Of a stretch of DNA of 64,000 nucleotides, positions 10,613 to 21,289 are shown one piece after another. The stretch is from contig MCFE01000153.1 in assembly GCA_002104905.1 (NCBI GenBank), forward strand, positions 62,001-126,000, given 5' to 3'. The position numbers and the translations under genes are program-made. Numbering within the stretch: the first letter of the stretch is position 1; the number at the start of each line of letters is the position of its first letter. The notes below the pieces were generated by a model. The model was not told where the DNA came from. It saw nothing but the letters and a program-made list of their open reading frames with translations, and made no database searches. The DNA is from Basidiobolus meristosporus CBS 931.73. Taxonomy: Eukaryota; Basidiobolomycota; Basidiobolomycetes; Basidiobolales; Basidiobolaceae.

Positions 10613-11963
10613 GATCCTCCTGTAATAGTACCATGAGGAGCATCCAGGTACCTTTTCTAAATGCTCTATTGAGCTTTATTTTGCTTACTTCACAAATTTC
10701 ATGCCCACTGGTTTTGACCAAGTCAAAATTCAGTCTGGCAGGTAAGGGCCATAATTCTACTTGTCTTTTAGATCTGGGTGGCTTGGGTTCTCCAGTTGAT
10801 TGATGGATTACAACTAGATAGCCACATTTTCACAGGTACAAGATCAAACTTGCAGTTCCCATATGTATAGGCCTGTTGGTCTTCTTCATTGTTGTTGATT
10901 ATCATTTTCACTAGCTGAGTAATATGGTTGATACAAGAAAGCTCCCATTAGCTGAAGACACTGAGGTTTATTTAGTGGGTTCCAAGCTGATACTGGCTTT
11001 CAAGGCTAATTCCTCTGACATGTGTTAGTGTGATGCTCCTGAGTGAGTCATAACCTTGGCAGGTACACCATCAAGTACTCCATTCAAGTACAATAGCTTT
11101 CCTGAGTTCAAGGTTATGTGGAATAAGTATTCCTGTGTCACATGGAAGGTGAGTTCTGAGTCTCTTCAAGCTCATCCTCCATGTTACTATGCTCAAGCAC
11201 TTCAATGCAGTTGATGGTTCTTGTTCACTAGTGTCTATCTCTTCTCTGAGGGCAGTACATTGAGATATGCACTTGATGGTGGTAATTATAACAAAGTACC
11301 TTTGTCTTCCTTCCTTTAAAGTGAGATTCTCCTGCATAGCATTCATTTCCATTGGCACTGCTTCATGTTGTCTTCTTTCATAGCAATTGTAACCTCTGTG
11401 GTTAGTCACTTAAAACTTTCCTACTCCAAGCATAGTTGAGTTGTAGTCAATGGTACCTTGATGGCTTCTTCAATATTCTGAGATCTTTGCTAGTTCAATT
11501 CCTTGTAAGTTCTTTTGTTCAACCCATCAGCAAAGTATTTTACTCGATCCAGGGGGTCCAGTTTTCTAATTTGTCAAAAAAGACATCTACATTCATAGAT
11601 TTATTCTTGAACCATTCCTTCCTGTCTGAGTGTTTTGAGCTTCCTTGATAGTAGAATCTGCTGGTGCAGAGGCTCAAAAGCCTCATGAATTTCAAGCACA
11701 TACTCATCCTAGGCAGAAATAGTATAATATCCTATTGTAGTGGCTGACCTGATCTTGTTGTGATTCTACTGCAAAGCTACTTCTGCAAAGAAGCTGCATA
11801 ATGCTACTAGCACTTTGGGGCAACTCCTTTAGCCCTAAAAGTTTCTTCAATTTGAAAGTGCTAAGCTCCCAGGTTTTCATTGAATCTATCATAGTATTGG
11901 TTCACCTTCACACTAAAGGCACTGTTGACAGGGGTTTGCCAGTTCTGCGCTATTGGTAGTCAT
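10613..11963 (-). pseudogene. Gypsy-A2 protease and Gag remnants
   Basis: Gag appears to start at an ATG at 11963 (minus), beginning MTTNSAELANP, but stops follow quickly. At 11071-11409 the frame reads RGYNCYERRQHEAVPMEM, matching GYIHYERRQSEAVPMEIDTM of Gypsy-A1, then a degenerate knuckle region and protease lead-in. Sequence from 10613 to about 11070 matches the A1 protease-RT linker in broken frames. There is no intact product. Confidence 0.6.
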
Positions 11964-12548
11964 TATTTGTTGCTTATGGCTAAGGATCTGGAGTCACTGT
12001 TGCAATTGGGCCAGGATTTATTGCATAGCGTTCTTTCAGTACTAAGGCTACAACTACCAATTATTCCAATATGTCAGTGTGGTACACCATAAAAGGATCA
12101 AACCCTGGGTTACAGTCAATGTTCTGTGTTGTAACACCCAGCAATAAGAGGACACATACTGCTTACCAGAGGACACATCTTGTTATGGAAGAAGATGAGG
12201 AGCCTGACAATATACACCCCAACATTTGGAGCTGCTCATTAGATATACAGGAGCAGACAGCTATGGTTTGAACAATATACAAGACAGTAGAGCAGAAGAT
12301 TAGACCATCACTTTACCATTGACTGATGGATCTCAACCTGCTGATTATATCAGGTCACCAGAAGAAGCACCAGAAGATATACAACTTACACCTGAGAGAC
12401 TTAGGCAACATATTATTGGTGATGGAAACCTAACACCAGAGGAGATCTTATTATTTGAAGAAACCCTGAAAAGACATGATAAGGTTTTATGTGGTAATGG
12501 AAAGTATTCCATTACTACAATATCTCAAAACCAATATTGCACTCATCA

Positions 12549-13290
12549 GACTTGTTCCATTGTGGCATGCCAGGGTGCGCAGCGCAATCTGCAGTCTCTA
12601 AGAACAATTGGGCATGATATTGTAGCTACCAGTAGGCAGAATTGCTCTTGGACAATTTTGCACCATGTGAGACAATCTTGCACACTATGACACAATCTGA
12701 CACAATGAGGTGGGCACAAATGATTGCACCCACTTGTGATATTTGCATCATGTGTGCAATTGAATACCACTTTTATAGTAGGTAAAATCCAGTATTTGGA
12801 AATGTTTCTTCAATGTAAATGGGAATAAATGCATATCACGCTATAAAATACACTGATACTTACCATCTTGGTTACCATCACTCCAATTGCATAGTATCTC
12901 AGTGGTTAATTGGTCCAAAAGTATCCTGAAGCTTTCAGCCCCCAATTGGCTCTTTGACTAATACACAAGCTACCTGATTTGCAATCAAATATCCCATTTT
13001 GCCCATTAAGCAAGTAAATCCCTGATCCTAGTGATTGGACAAGGTGGCATAGTTAGCATGCAACCAATCATATGGGTACATATCAAATCAAATGGCTGCA
13101 CTGGTGCCACAGATGATGTATACATTTTATGAAGAGTAAATAAAGTAAGAAAAGCACTATTCTGAGCAACGTAAGTAAGATTTATTAAAATTACCAGTAA
13201 CTATATCCTACCACTGGCATGATGGTAGAAGTTATAGTGCCAAATAGTGCCAGATCAATCTGGATGTGGCACTATCCAGCAGAACAAGTG
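12549..13290. mobile_element. Candidate TA-flanked TIR element (742 bp)
   Basis: The left end GACTTGTTCCATTGTGGCA and the right end TGGCACTATCCAGCAGAACA match the ends of the element at 20539-21270. The right flank is TA; the left flank is CA where TA is expected. The interior is not an obvious hairpin. No transposase frame is visible, so it would be non-autonomous. The ends could instead belong to two different insertions. Confidence 0.45.
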
Positions 13291-13916
13291 TATTTCTTTA
13301 TTTTGCTTTTTGCTATTGTAACACTCAAGTGAGAGATCAAGAAATTCTAACCTTGAAGGACAAATACTCCAAGCCCAGACAAGTAATCAGTCCATGATTA
13401 TTATGTTATACAGAGCATGCAGTAGCCAACACATGTTTTGAATTAAAGCTCACTAGAAGCAGTACTCAAGGAGTTATGGCCAAAAGAGTTCAATTATTAT
13501 ATATACTAGGCCACTATTGCTAGGATTACTATGGTAACTTTGATTGCATGTTACTTTTGAGCCAGCCAACCATATCACATGATATTTTCACAGGTGCTGC
13601 GCCTATGTCCAATCTGTTTCACTGCAAATTTGTAGCATTGTATCACGTGTAATGCTTGCGCAATTGCCCAAAAAATTTGATCCTTGAGAAATTTCATATA
13701 TATGACATCCCCAGCTGAAAAATAAAGGGGAGCCTTTCTTTTGAGAATCTCCACACTACAATTATCAGTTTAAAGGTTATACAACTTCCCCTGCATCACT
13801 TGCACTTTTGAGTATTCTGACTTTGATTGGTACTACATCAGTAAAGAGACTGCAAAGCTCACAAGAATCCATTCTAAGTTCTACAAGAAACTACCAGTTT
13901 TTGGTTGGAAAAGTCC
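13291..13916. other. Unclassified A+T-rich repeat DNA
   Basis: I see no coding frame, TIR or LTR here that I can support. It is part of the block inserted in Gypsy-B2. Confidence 0.4.
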
Positions 13917-14153
13917 TCTCTAAGAAGCCCCTTTACCCTGAAGACACCCCTTTAGTCTAAAGATACCTTTGGGACCCCTTTAAGAAACCCCTTTACTCAA
14001 AAGAAGCCCTTTAGGCACCCCTGTAGCGTAAAATCCACTTTAGAGACCACTACAAGAAACCCCTTTACTCTAAAGACACTGCTTTAGACACCCCTTTAGG
14101 TCTAAAGACCGCTTTAGGGACTTCTACAACACACCCCTCTAGGTTAAAGGGGG
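13917..14153. repeat. Degenerate minisatellite of CCCCTTTA...CTAAAG units
   Basis: About ten irregular units share the core ACCCCTTTA, often followed by GTCTAAAGA or AAGAAACCC, for example CCCTTTAGTCTAAAGATACC near 13950 and CCCTTTAGGTCTAAAGACCG near 14090. Unit spacing varies (about 15-30 bp) and many units contain a short inverted repeat (CTTTAG...CTAAAG). It is not a perfect tandem array and not a standard telomere repeat. Confidence 0.6.
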
Positions 14154-14199
14154 GTTCAGAATTCCCATATAAAGAAATATTTTCTCATAAAGGAAAATC

Positions 14200-14408
14200 A
14201 ACTTGTTCCATCATTCCAGCTGATCATAGTGCCCAATAGTGCCATAGCATGCCAGATGGTGCCTGATCATGCCTCAGAGTGCCAGATGGTGCCATACAGT
14301 GCCAATTTAGGATCAAAATTGACATGCATATGACCCTAAAATATCAAATTAATAACAAAATGTACAGCACTCTCTGGCACTATGATCAATGGCACAATGG
14401 AACAAGTC
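14200..14408. mobile_element. Short TIR element (about 209 bp) of the GACTTGTTCC family
   Basis: The left end AACTTGTTCCATCATTCC and the right end AATGGCACAATGGAACAAGTC form terminal inverted repeats; TA follows the right end. Inside are repeated AGTGCC/TGGTGCC words like those in the foldback at 20539-21270. The left flank lacks a clean TA. It is non-coding. Confidence 0.5.
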
Positions 14409-14697
14409 TAATGACTTTCAAATTAGGAAAAGATACTATAAAAGTAAATTAGCCCATTAGTTGACAGAAGGTCAGAACACTGCTGTAGAAGTGAGAAACA
14501 CTGCCTATAATATTTTTTGGGCCTAAGATTGAGGATACTAGTGAAAGTTATATCTTCAATTGGTCTATCAAACTCCCAATAAACTATTTCAGTATTGGCA
14601 TACTGAAAGTTGTTGTATATTGCTGATTAGCCTCTACATTGTAGAACAAGCTTCAAACTAATCATAATACAACACAACATTTCTCATATAATGACAA
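14409..14697. repeat. Dispersed repeat, copy 1
   Basis: About 285 bp matching 24294-24582 in direct orientation. Shared runs include GCTGTAGAAGTGAGAAACAC, AAACTCCCAATAAACTATTT and GTTGTATATTG. The AATAAACT may be a polyadenylation signal of a retroelement LTR, but no TG...CA ends are visible. Confidence 0.65.
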
Positions 14698-15600
14698 GGA
14701 GATGCGACTCTTAAAGACATTGGTTGAGAAACCTATCAAGACTCATACAGTGCCCAACACACCTGGTCATTTAAGCCTTACTCACTGCCAAGAGGACTCC
14801 AAGCTGATATCCATGACCTACTTAAGAAGAATATAGAAGCTGGTATCCTAGAACCTTGCCATGGACCTTATGCTAACAGATGGTTTGTGACCAAAAAGAA
14901 GTACAGAGAGCTCCAATTCATTCAAGACATGCAACCTGCAAATGCTGTCACTATCAGAGATGCTGCTATACCTCCATCTTTTAATGACTTTGCAGAAAGC
15001 TTTGATGGCCACTCCATCTACTCAACATACAATCTCTACTCATAATATGACAAGATCCCCATTGATGAGACGTCAAGAGATATGTTTGCACTCCAGACAC
15101 CATTTGGACTGTTAAGGATGACAAGACTCAGCCAAGGGGCTACAAACTCCGTGGCTTAGTTCCAGAGATGCATGGTGAATGTGCTGTAGCTGTTTATACC
15201 TGAGAAACCTGCGGTCTTTGTTGATGACATATGCATCAAAGGACCAAAAATCTGGGACATCACTGAAGTTAGGCCTAGAGTGAGAAAGTTTGTCTATGAC
15301 AATATTTCAGACAATAATGCCTTATTAAGAGCCATTGAAAAAGCTGGACTTACAATGAGTAGTGAGAAAAGCAGCTTTGGTGTATCAGAGATATCTGTTG
15401 TTGGACAAAAATGCAACACCTTTGGTTGTTCACCTGGAGACTCCAACACACAAAAAATATGCAACTGACCTACCCCCACAAATCTAATACAAGCTTGTGG
15501 CTTTGTGGCAGCTTGTAGGCTCTTTAGAATCTGGATCCCAAGATTTTCTGAGATAGCAAAACCAATCTACTGACTTCAGAAACAGAATACACTATTTATC
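14698..15600 (+). pseudogene. Gypsy-B2 reverse transcriptase remnant
   Basis: In-frame blocks include YDKIPIDETSRDMFALQTPF, GLLRMTRLSQGATNS and the palm segment PAVFVDDICIKGP (around 15200-15245), in which both Asp of the active site are kept. Further on, ISVVGQKCNTFGCSPGD (15280-15468) corresponds to the thumb. Stops occur near 15043, 15160 and 15190. It is the continuation of pol interrupted at 12505. Confidence 0.75.
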
Positions 15601-16138
15601 TGGGTAGAAGAGTAAGAAGAAGCCATGCAATTACTAAAAGAGGCCTTAGTATCTCCACTGGTTCTAAAACCTCTTGACTATCAGAGCACTCAATGCTCAC
15701 CTATTTTGACAGTGGATGCAAGCCTTATAGGAGCTGGGGCACTACTTGGCCAAGATGATGAAGATGGCAGCCACTATGCCTGCAGATATGAGAACTGCCT
15801 ATTCTCTCCTTGAGAACAAAGATACTTGCAGATTAAGAGAGAGCTACTACAAGTTGTGAAGATGCTGAGGAAGCTGAAGTCACAACTCTACATGACACAT
15901 TTCATCCTGGAGACAGATGCCAAGCCACTTACAGGAATGAGTATCAAGCCTGACCTACCTGATGATGCCACAAACCAATGGATAGCATGGCTGAAAATGT
16001 TTGACTTTAAGGTCAGACATATCCCCAACAAGACAAATGTTGTGGCTGATGCACTCTCCAGGAAGGGACCACAATTATTTGAAGGGTTGGACCCTGACTT
16101 TGATGATACAATTGATGCAGAGATCTGAGAGATTACCA
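15601..16138 (+). pseudogene. Gypsy-B2 RNase H remnant
   Basis: Frames at 15625-15813 and 15826-16128 contain TVDASLIGAGALLGQDDEDG, with the first RNase H Asp, then FILETDAKPLTGM and the exit motif FKVRHIPNKTNVVADALSRK, typical of Ty3/gypsy RNase H ending. One stop near 15811 splits the domain. Confidence 0.75.
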
Positions 16139-17440
16139 TCAAAGACCAAGAGAACTACCTGGAGCCTGATCAAGGAATATCTAAGGACACTCAAAAAACC
16201 TAGTTGGATTGATATTCAGGAGTTTAGAAGACTCAGAAAGAAGGCACACCACTACTATCTCAAAGATGATCTTCTCTTTAAACAAGTGAAGCCTGGACTT
16301 ATGCCAAGAAGAGTAGTCACTACCCCACAAGAGCAACTGAACATAACAAGTATCCACCAAGGAGAACCAGGAGGACATAGATGACAAGAAGCCACCTACA
16401 ATACCACAGCTCCAAGGTACTACTGGGAAAACATGCACTAAAATATTCAATACTTGGTTGAGTCATGTGCAGCTGGCCAGAAGAGATCCTCTAAGCATTA
16501 TAAAGAACTACTGCACCCTACTTACACAATCTATCTATGGCAAAAGGTTGGTATTGACTTTGCCCACATGCCAACACCAGGATCAAAGAAGTATCTGATT
16601 GTTGCTAGAGATGACCTTAGTGGATGGGCAGAGGCTCAAGCCTTGCCAAACAACAAGAGCCATACCATATAGATATAATACTTGATGATATTATCTGCAG
16701 ATTTAGCTGCATCCAACAACTTGTTGCTGACAGAGGAGAGATGACATCCCAAATGATCCAGGAGCTGTGCTCAAAGTACAAGACACAAATTGCTTTTACT
16801 ACAGCTTACCACCCTCAAGCCAATGGAATGATAGAGAGAGGACATGGACAACTGGTGAACTCTCTTGTCAAGACCTGTGAGAATAACACAACACTGTGGC
16901 CACAGCAATTACATCTTGCACTCTGGGCAGATAGAACTACCACCAAGTGAACAACTGTTTATCACCATTCAAGCTACTATATTGACATGACTGCATACTC
17001 CCAGTTGAGTTGAACATAGTCACTTGGAACTCATTGAGTTGAAGAACCAATATGCAGACTGAAGACCTCCTTGCAACTTGCATATAGCAACTTGATCACC
17101 ATGACTTGAATATCAACAGAGCTGCTGAACAACTTAAGGATACACAACTGAAGAACAAAGTGCCCTTTGACAAGACACACTCAACAAGACCAAAACCACT
17201 ATTGGTAGGAGTCCCGGTATACTCTATGACTCCACCTTGCACAAACAATGGAGTCAAAGGTTTGACAATAAAAGGACTGGCCCCTACCTCATTTTCAATG
17301 TGATTGGAAATGGAAGTTATTACATATCTGAGCTTGACAACACCCAGTTGAGAGCACCAGTTGCAGGGAACCAACTTGAGTTATTCAAGCATAGGAACTT
17401 TGCACATCTGGATTAGTTTGCTCTGCACCATGCTCAAAGC
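16139..17440 (+). pseudogene. Gypsy-B2 integrase remnant
   Basis: Recognisable blocks are KVGIDFAHMPTPGSKKYLIV (first catalytic Asp), DLSGWAEAQALPN, QQLVADRGEMTS (second Asp) and TTAYHPQANGMIERGHGQLV (Glu). The DDE residues are therefore present, but stops and at least two frameshifts (around 16381, 16672 and 16948) break the frame. The C-terminal part (17106-17300) contains KPLLVGVPVYSM. A purine tract GAGAGGGGGG leads to the LTR at 17456. Confidence 0.75.
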
Positions 17441-17455
17441 TGAGAGGGGGGTGGA

Positions 17456-18527
17456 TGTAGTGGGGTCACAGTGACACCTGCCGACAGATGTGCTTGCTCC
17501 CATATTCTCTGCTTCCCTATTTCTCTACTACCCTTATTTTAGTTTTATTGCACTTGTCTTACTTGATTGTTACTATCCCATAAGCTGGCTGACTATCACA
17601 GCTGCTTATCTGATTGCATAAGTTATCCCTCACTTTATGCAAGATTACTAACAGTAAGTGCATATATATATTAGGCAAGCACCCACACCAGTACCCATGA
17701 CAAATGATCAACCTGTGTCACCATCCCTTCCATCTCCATACCATATATGGTATCCCTGTGTTACACATGTTTCTGGGTACTGATTCCTGATTGGTTTGAT
17801 GTGCTGTGCCTCTTAGAATCTTCCAGCACCTACTTAGAGCATTCTTAGGTCATTCTGATGTCATTAAGATTTCTATTGATATCTGGAACCTTCTGGAACA
17901 CCATGATTAGTAATCACTTGACCAGTGAGAAAAGTATATAAGGGAGGCTATCCCTCAACAATAAATCATCATCCCTTTTATCAATATACCAACTTGTTGA
18001 TTAGTGTGACCACTGCTACCTGCTGCTACCTGAACTTCCAATCTCAGACCACAGGACACTCCCAGGAAATTATGCTGACAGCCAACAACCTTGGAGGCAC
18101 TACTTGTGAGGAATACTCAGAGCAGGTATCTTTTATTTTATTTGATTCTTTCCCAAGTTGGTTCTTGTACAGGCCAAGATACCTTTCTGCCTTTGTAACT
18201 ATTGACCACAGCTGCATTCATATCAAGCCCCTGCTGGTGGTGTTTACAGTTGTTTCATCTTTGGAAGCTTTAGTACATTGTCATCTCAAATGATGCTTAA
18301 CCCAGCATGTACTTTTGTTAATATGCCAACTATGTTGGGGATTGTAGCTCAATAGTTTTCCCTTGACAAGCTTTAGGCTTTATCCCCTTTCACATTAGAT
18401 TAGAGACAAAATGCAAGTATTCCTAGCAAGCTTTTGCCAGAGGTTACTGCACCCAGTGAACACCCCAAACACAAAACACTTGAGAAGTGTTTGACGTATC
18501 ACTCCCTTGGACTTATGCAACACCACA
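17456..18527 (+). repeat. 3' LTR of Gypsy-B2 (1,072 bp)
   Basis: Starts TGTAGTGGGGTCACAG after a purine tract and ends near CACCACA. It contains a TATA-like GTATATAAGGGAGG near 17935 and a perfect palindrome ATACCATATATGGTAT at 17738-17753. The end agrees with the 5' LTR of Gypsy-B1 (28854-29657), which ends ACCACCACA directly before a primer-binding-site-like TTGGCACCCAACGTGGGG. Confidence 0.75.
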
Positions 18528-18894
18528 GCAGGTGGTTCCAACATGGATCAGCAGTCAGGGTCAATTTAGAGACCATCATAATACCAGCAGCTGGGAATTA
18601 GTAACCCCATTAACAATCTTATTACTGGATCACATTAGCATTTTGCTAATTTCACTTCCAAATAAAGGGATAAAATTTGACAAGATTTTATTGGTACTGT
18701 GACAATAATTGCATGGTATTATTGCGGTCTTTTTGCACTCTATGACTATTTTAAGTGGATCCAACCAGCCAGGACATCTAAGTGCCTTATATGGCAAGAA
18801 ACTTGACAGCATTTTGATGGCCTTACAGCAAGACTCTGATGGCATTATATTGGCAGTATGAAGGCCTAGAGCTGGTTCTGTATAATGCTACCAT
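18528..18894. other. Spacer between inverted Gypsy-B LTRs
   Basis: A 367 bp sequence not found by eye elsewhere in the window. No coding frame or repeat is recognised. It forms the loop of the LTR palindrome. Confidence 0.4.
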
Positions 18895-19965
18895 TGTGGT
18901 GGTCTATAAGTCCAAGGGAGGGATACGTCCAACACTTCTCAAGTGTTTTGTGTGTGGGGTGTTCACTGGGTGCAATAACCTCTGGCAAAAGCTTGCTAGG
19001 AATACTTGGGTTCTGTCTCTAATCCAATGTGAAGGGGAATAAAGCCACCAGCTTGTCAAGGGAAAACTATTGAGCTACAATCCCCAACTTAGTTGGTGTC
19101 TTAACAAAAGTATGTGCTGGGTTTGGCATACTTTGAGATGGGAATGTACTAAAGCTTCCAAAGATGAAACAACTGTAAACACCACCAGCAGGGACTTGAT
19201 AACAATGCAGCTGTGGCCAATAGTTAAAAAGACAGAAGAGTATCTATACCTGTACAAGAACAAACTTGGGAAAGAATCAAATATAATAAAAGATACCTAC
19301 TCTGAGTATTCCTCACAACTAGTGCCTCCAAGGTTGGTTGGCTGTCAGCGCGGTTTCCTGGGAGTGTCCTGTGGTCTGGGGTTGGAAGTTCAGGTAGCTG
19401 CAGGTAGCAGTGATCACACTAATCAACAAGTTGGTACATTGATAAAATGGATGATGATTTATTGTTGAGGGATAGCCTCCCATATATACTTTTCTCACTG
19501 GCTAAGTGATTACTAATCATGGTATTCCAGAAGGTTCTGGATATCAATAGAAACCTTAATGATATCAGAATGACCTAAGAATGTTCTAAGTAGGTGCTGG
19601 AAGGTTCTAAGAGGCACAGCACACCCAACAAAGCAGGAATCAGTATTCTGAAACCTGTGTAGCATAGGGATACCATATATGGTATGAAAATGGTGGGGAT
19701 GGTGACACAGGCTGATCATTTGTCACTGGTACTGGCGTGGGTACTTCTCTAATATAGAAGCACTTATAGCTAGTAATCTTACATAAAGTGAAGGGTAACT
19801 TATGCAATAAGGTAAGCAGGTGTGAGAGTCAACCAGCTTATGGGATAGTACTGATTGGGTAAGACAAATGGGATAAAACTAAAATAAGTGTAGTAGAGAT
19901 ATAGGGAAGTAGAAAATATGGGAGCAAGCATATCTGTCAGCAGGTGTCACTGTCACCCCACTACA
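18895..19965 (-). repeat. Inverted Gypsy-B LTR (1,071 bp)
   Basis: Near-complete inverted copy of 17456-18527: the right end CTGTCACCCCACTACA is the complement of TGTAGTGGGGTCACAG, and the left end TGTGGTGGTCTATAAGTCC is the complement of GGACTTAT...CCACCACA. It keeps the ATACCATATATGGTAT palindrome (19670-19685). The two copies differ by scattered substitutions. No internal region of an element is attached on the right. Confidence 0.75.
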
Positions 19966-20538
19966 CCATACCAATTTACCAAATGGTATTTTCTTTTTCT
20001 ACCCCCACCCTTGTGCAATTCATATATTCCACTGTAGAATCACCCCTCTTTATTTGCTTACCCACTACTACCTTGGGTATTCTACATATAGTTTGAATCA
20101 AAAGAAACTTTGGCCTTCTGCTTACCCACCTCTATAACATGCACACCTGCTGCAATTGACATACTTCTATCACCTCAACTTTAAGGCTTTTTAGTGTGAT
20201 ACTTGCAAAGTTGCCATATACCTTGTATTGCTGGTAACATATACACTAGTAAGTATATGTGTGGTTGTTGCCACTTCTGCCATGAATACCTCCTGAATAT
20301 CTGCAAAGACACTTTGATATTTAGACAACATATCCCTTCTCCCTGCTGGATTCTAGTCTGCCTTATAGGTGTACTCTGGCTCTTGTTTGTGTTAGTTCTG
20401 TATTGCATTGTGTAGAAATTGACTGGTGACCAAGAGAAACCTAGCATACTTCAGTAGAGCTTGCCTAATAAAAATTGGTTGCTTGTTGCACCCAACCCAA
20501 CTTGCATTACTTAACTGATTGCCCATGCATAGTGACTA
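19966..20538 (-). other. Unclassified transposon debris
   Basis: A minus-strand stretch (20181-20447, 88 codons) is open but unrecognised. It lies between a gypsy LTR and a TIR element and has the same CpG-poor composition. It could be a distal piece of the transposase at 21290-23490, which is on the same strand. I cannot show that. Confidence 0.35.
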
Positions 20539-21270
20539 GACTTGTTCCGTTGGATAGTGCCACATTGAGCCATGAGTGCCAAATAGTGCCATAGTGTGCC
20601 TGAGAGTCATAGCAGACCTAAACTTGGCCACAGAGTGTGACATATAGTTCTGCATATTCATGCAAAGCAGCCCCTGTGTTTCACCTACTGTGCAGGAGAA
20701 AACCATTTTTTTAACCTTTTTTTTGGGATCAAAATTGTGCATGACGTAAAAGAGCACAGACAGACTGAAGGTATGCATCTGGTACACAATACCCATGGCA
20801 CTCTAAATCTAGCCCCACAGGCTTGTAGCATGTCACAAAAATGCATGGCACTATCTTGGTCCACTGGTACTATCTGGCACTATAAGTGCTTTGTATAGGT
20901 TCTACTTTAGGGCTAATATTTGAATATAGTGCCAGATAGTACTAGTGGACCAAGATAGTGCCATGCATTTTTGTGACATGCTACAAGCCTGTGGGGCTAG
21001 ATTTAGAGTGCCATGGGTATTGTGTACCAGATGCATACCTTCAGTCTGTCTGTGCTCTTTTACGTCATGCACAATTTTGATCCCAAAAAAAAGGTTAAAA
21101 AATTGATTTTCTCCTGCACAATAGGTGAAACACAGGGGCTGCTTTGCATGAATATGAAGAACTATATGCCACACTCTGTGGCCAAGTTTAGGTCTGCTAT
21201 GACTCTCAGGCACACTATGGCAATATTTGGCACTCATGGCTCAATGTGGCACTATCCAACGGAACAAGTC
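20539..21270. mobile_element. Foldback TIR element, 346 bp arms, TA-flanked
   Basis: The left arm 20539-20884 and right arm 20925-21270 are inverted copies with about eight mismatches seen by eye, separated by a 40 bp loop. The ends are GACTTGTTCCGTTGG and CCAACGGAACAAGTC, each flanked by TA (20537-20538 and 21271-21272), the target duplication expected of Tc1/mariner-type elements. There is no transposase frame. The matching frames of 86 and 91 codons in the two arms are a by-product of the inverted repeat. Confidence 0.85.
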
Positions 21271-21289
21271 TACTGCCTAACTTCTTAAT

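Larger units (their letters stand above)
7297..12065 (-). mobile_element. Gypsy-A2, rearranged Ty3/gypsy element
   Basis: Minus-strand relative of Gypsy-A1: a 3' LTR at 7297-7682, then integrase, RNase H, RT, protease and gag with rising coordinate. The 5' LTR is missing and plus-strand Gypsy-B2 begins near 12068. Three structural changes are visible: an internal RT deletion of about 525 bp relative to A1, a tandem duplication of the RNase H/integrase junction (8691-9156 and 9157-9600), and a solo LTR inserted at 10244-10612. No intact frame remains. The right border is approximate. Confidence 0.75.
12506..14697. mobile_element. Insertion block splitting Gypsy-B2 RT
   Basis: Gypsy-B2 pol homology stops after the segment encoding LKRHDKVLCGNGK (to about 12505) and resumes at about 14698. 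The 2.2 kb between holds two candidate TIR elements (12549-13290 and 14200-14408), a CCCCTTTA-type minisatellite (13917-14153) and a repeat shared with 24294-24582. The exact borders and any target duplication are not clear by eye, so it may be several successive insertions. Confidence 0.55.
12068..18527 (+). mobile_element. Gypsy-B2, 5'-truncated Ty3/gypsy element (pol plus 3' LTR)
   Basis: The frame at 12071-12271 (VWYTIKGSNPGLQSMFC) matches the region after the protease of Gypsy-B1 (WYTIYSESPGLTATFC near 31033-31080), so the two are copies of one family. Pol continues to 12505, is interrupted by an insertion to about 14697, then resumes through RT, RNase H and integrase to about 17440, a purine tract (GAGAGGGGGG) and a 1,072 bp LTR. 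Gag and 5' LTR are missing. Stops are frequent. Confidence 0.75.

Noticed and set aside
13917-14153. CCCTTTA/CTAAAG repeats as interstitial telomere
   Set aside because: Units are irregular and not TTAGGG or any perfect telomeric repeat; better described as a degenerate minisatellite.
20536-21288. Two similar frames (86 and 91 codons) starting MGIVYQMHTFSLSVLFYVMH, one on each strand, plus a relative at 31239
   Set aside because: They lie in the two arms of a foldback element and its relative. Their similarity follows from the DNA repeat, and the shared frame has no known domain.
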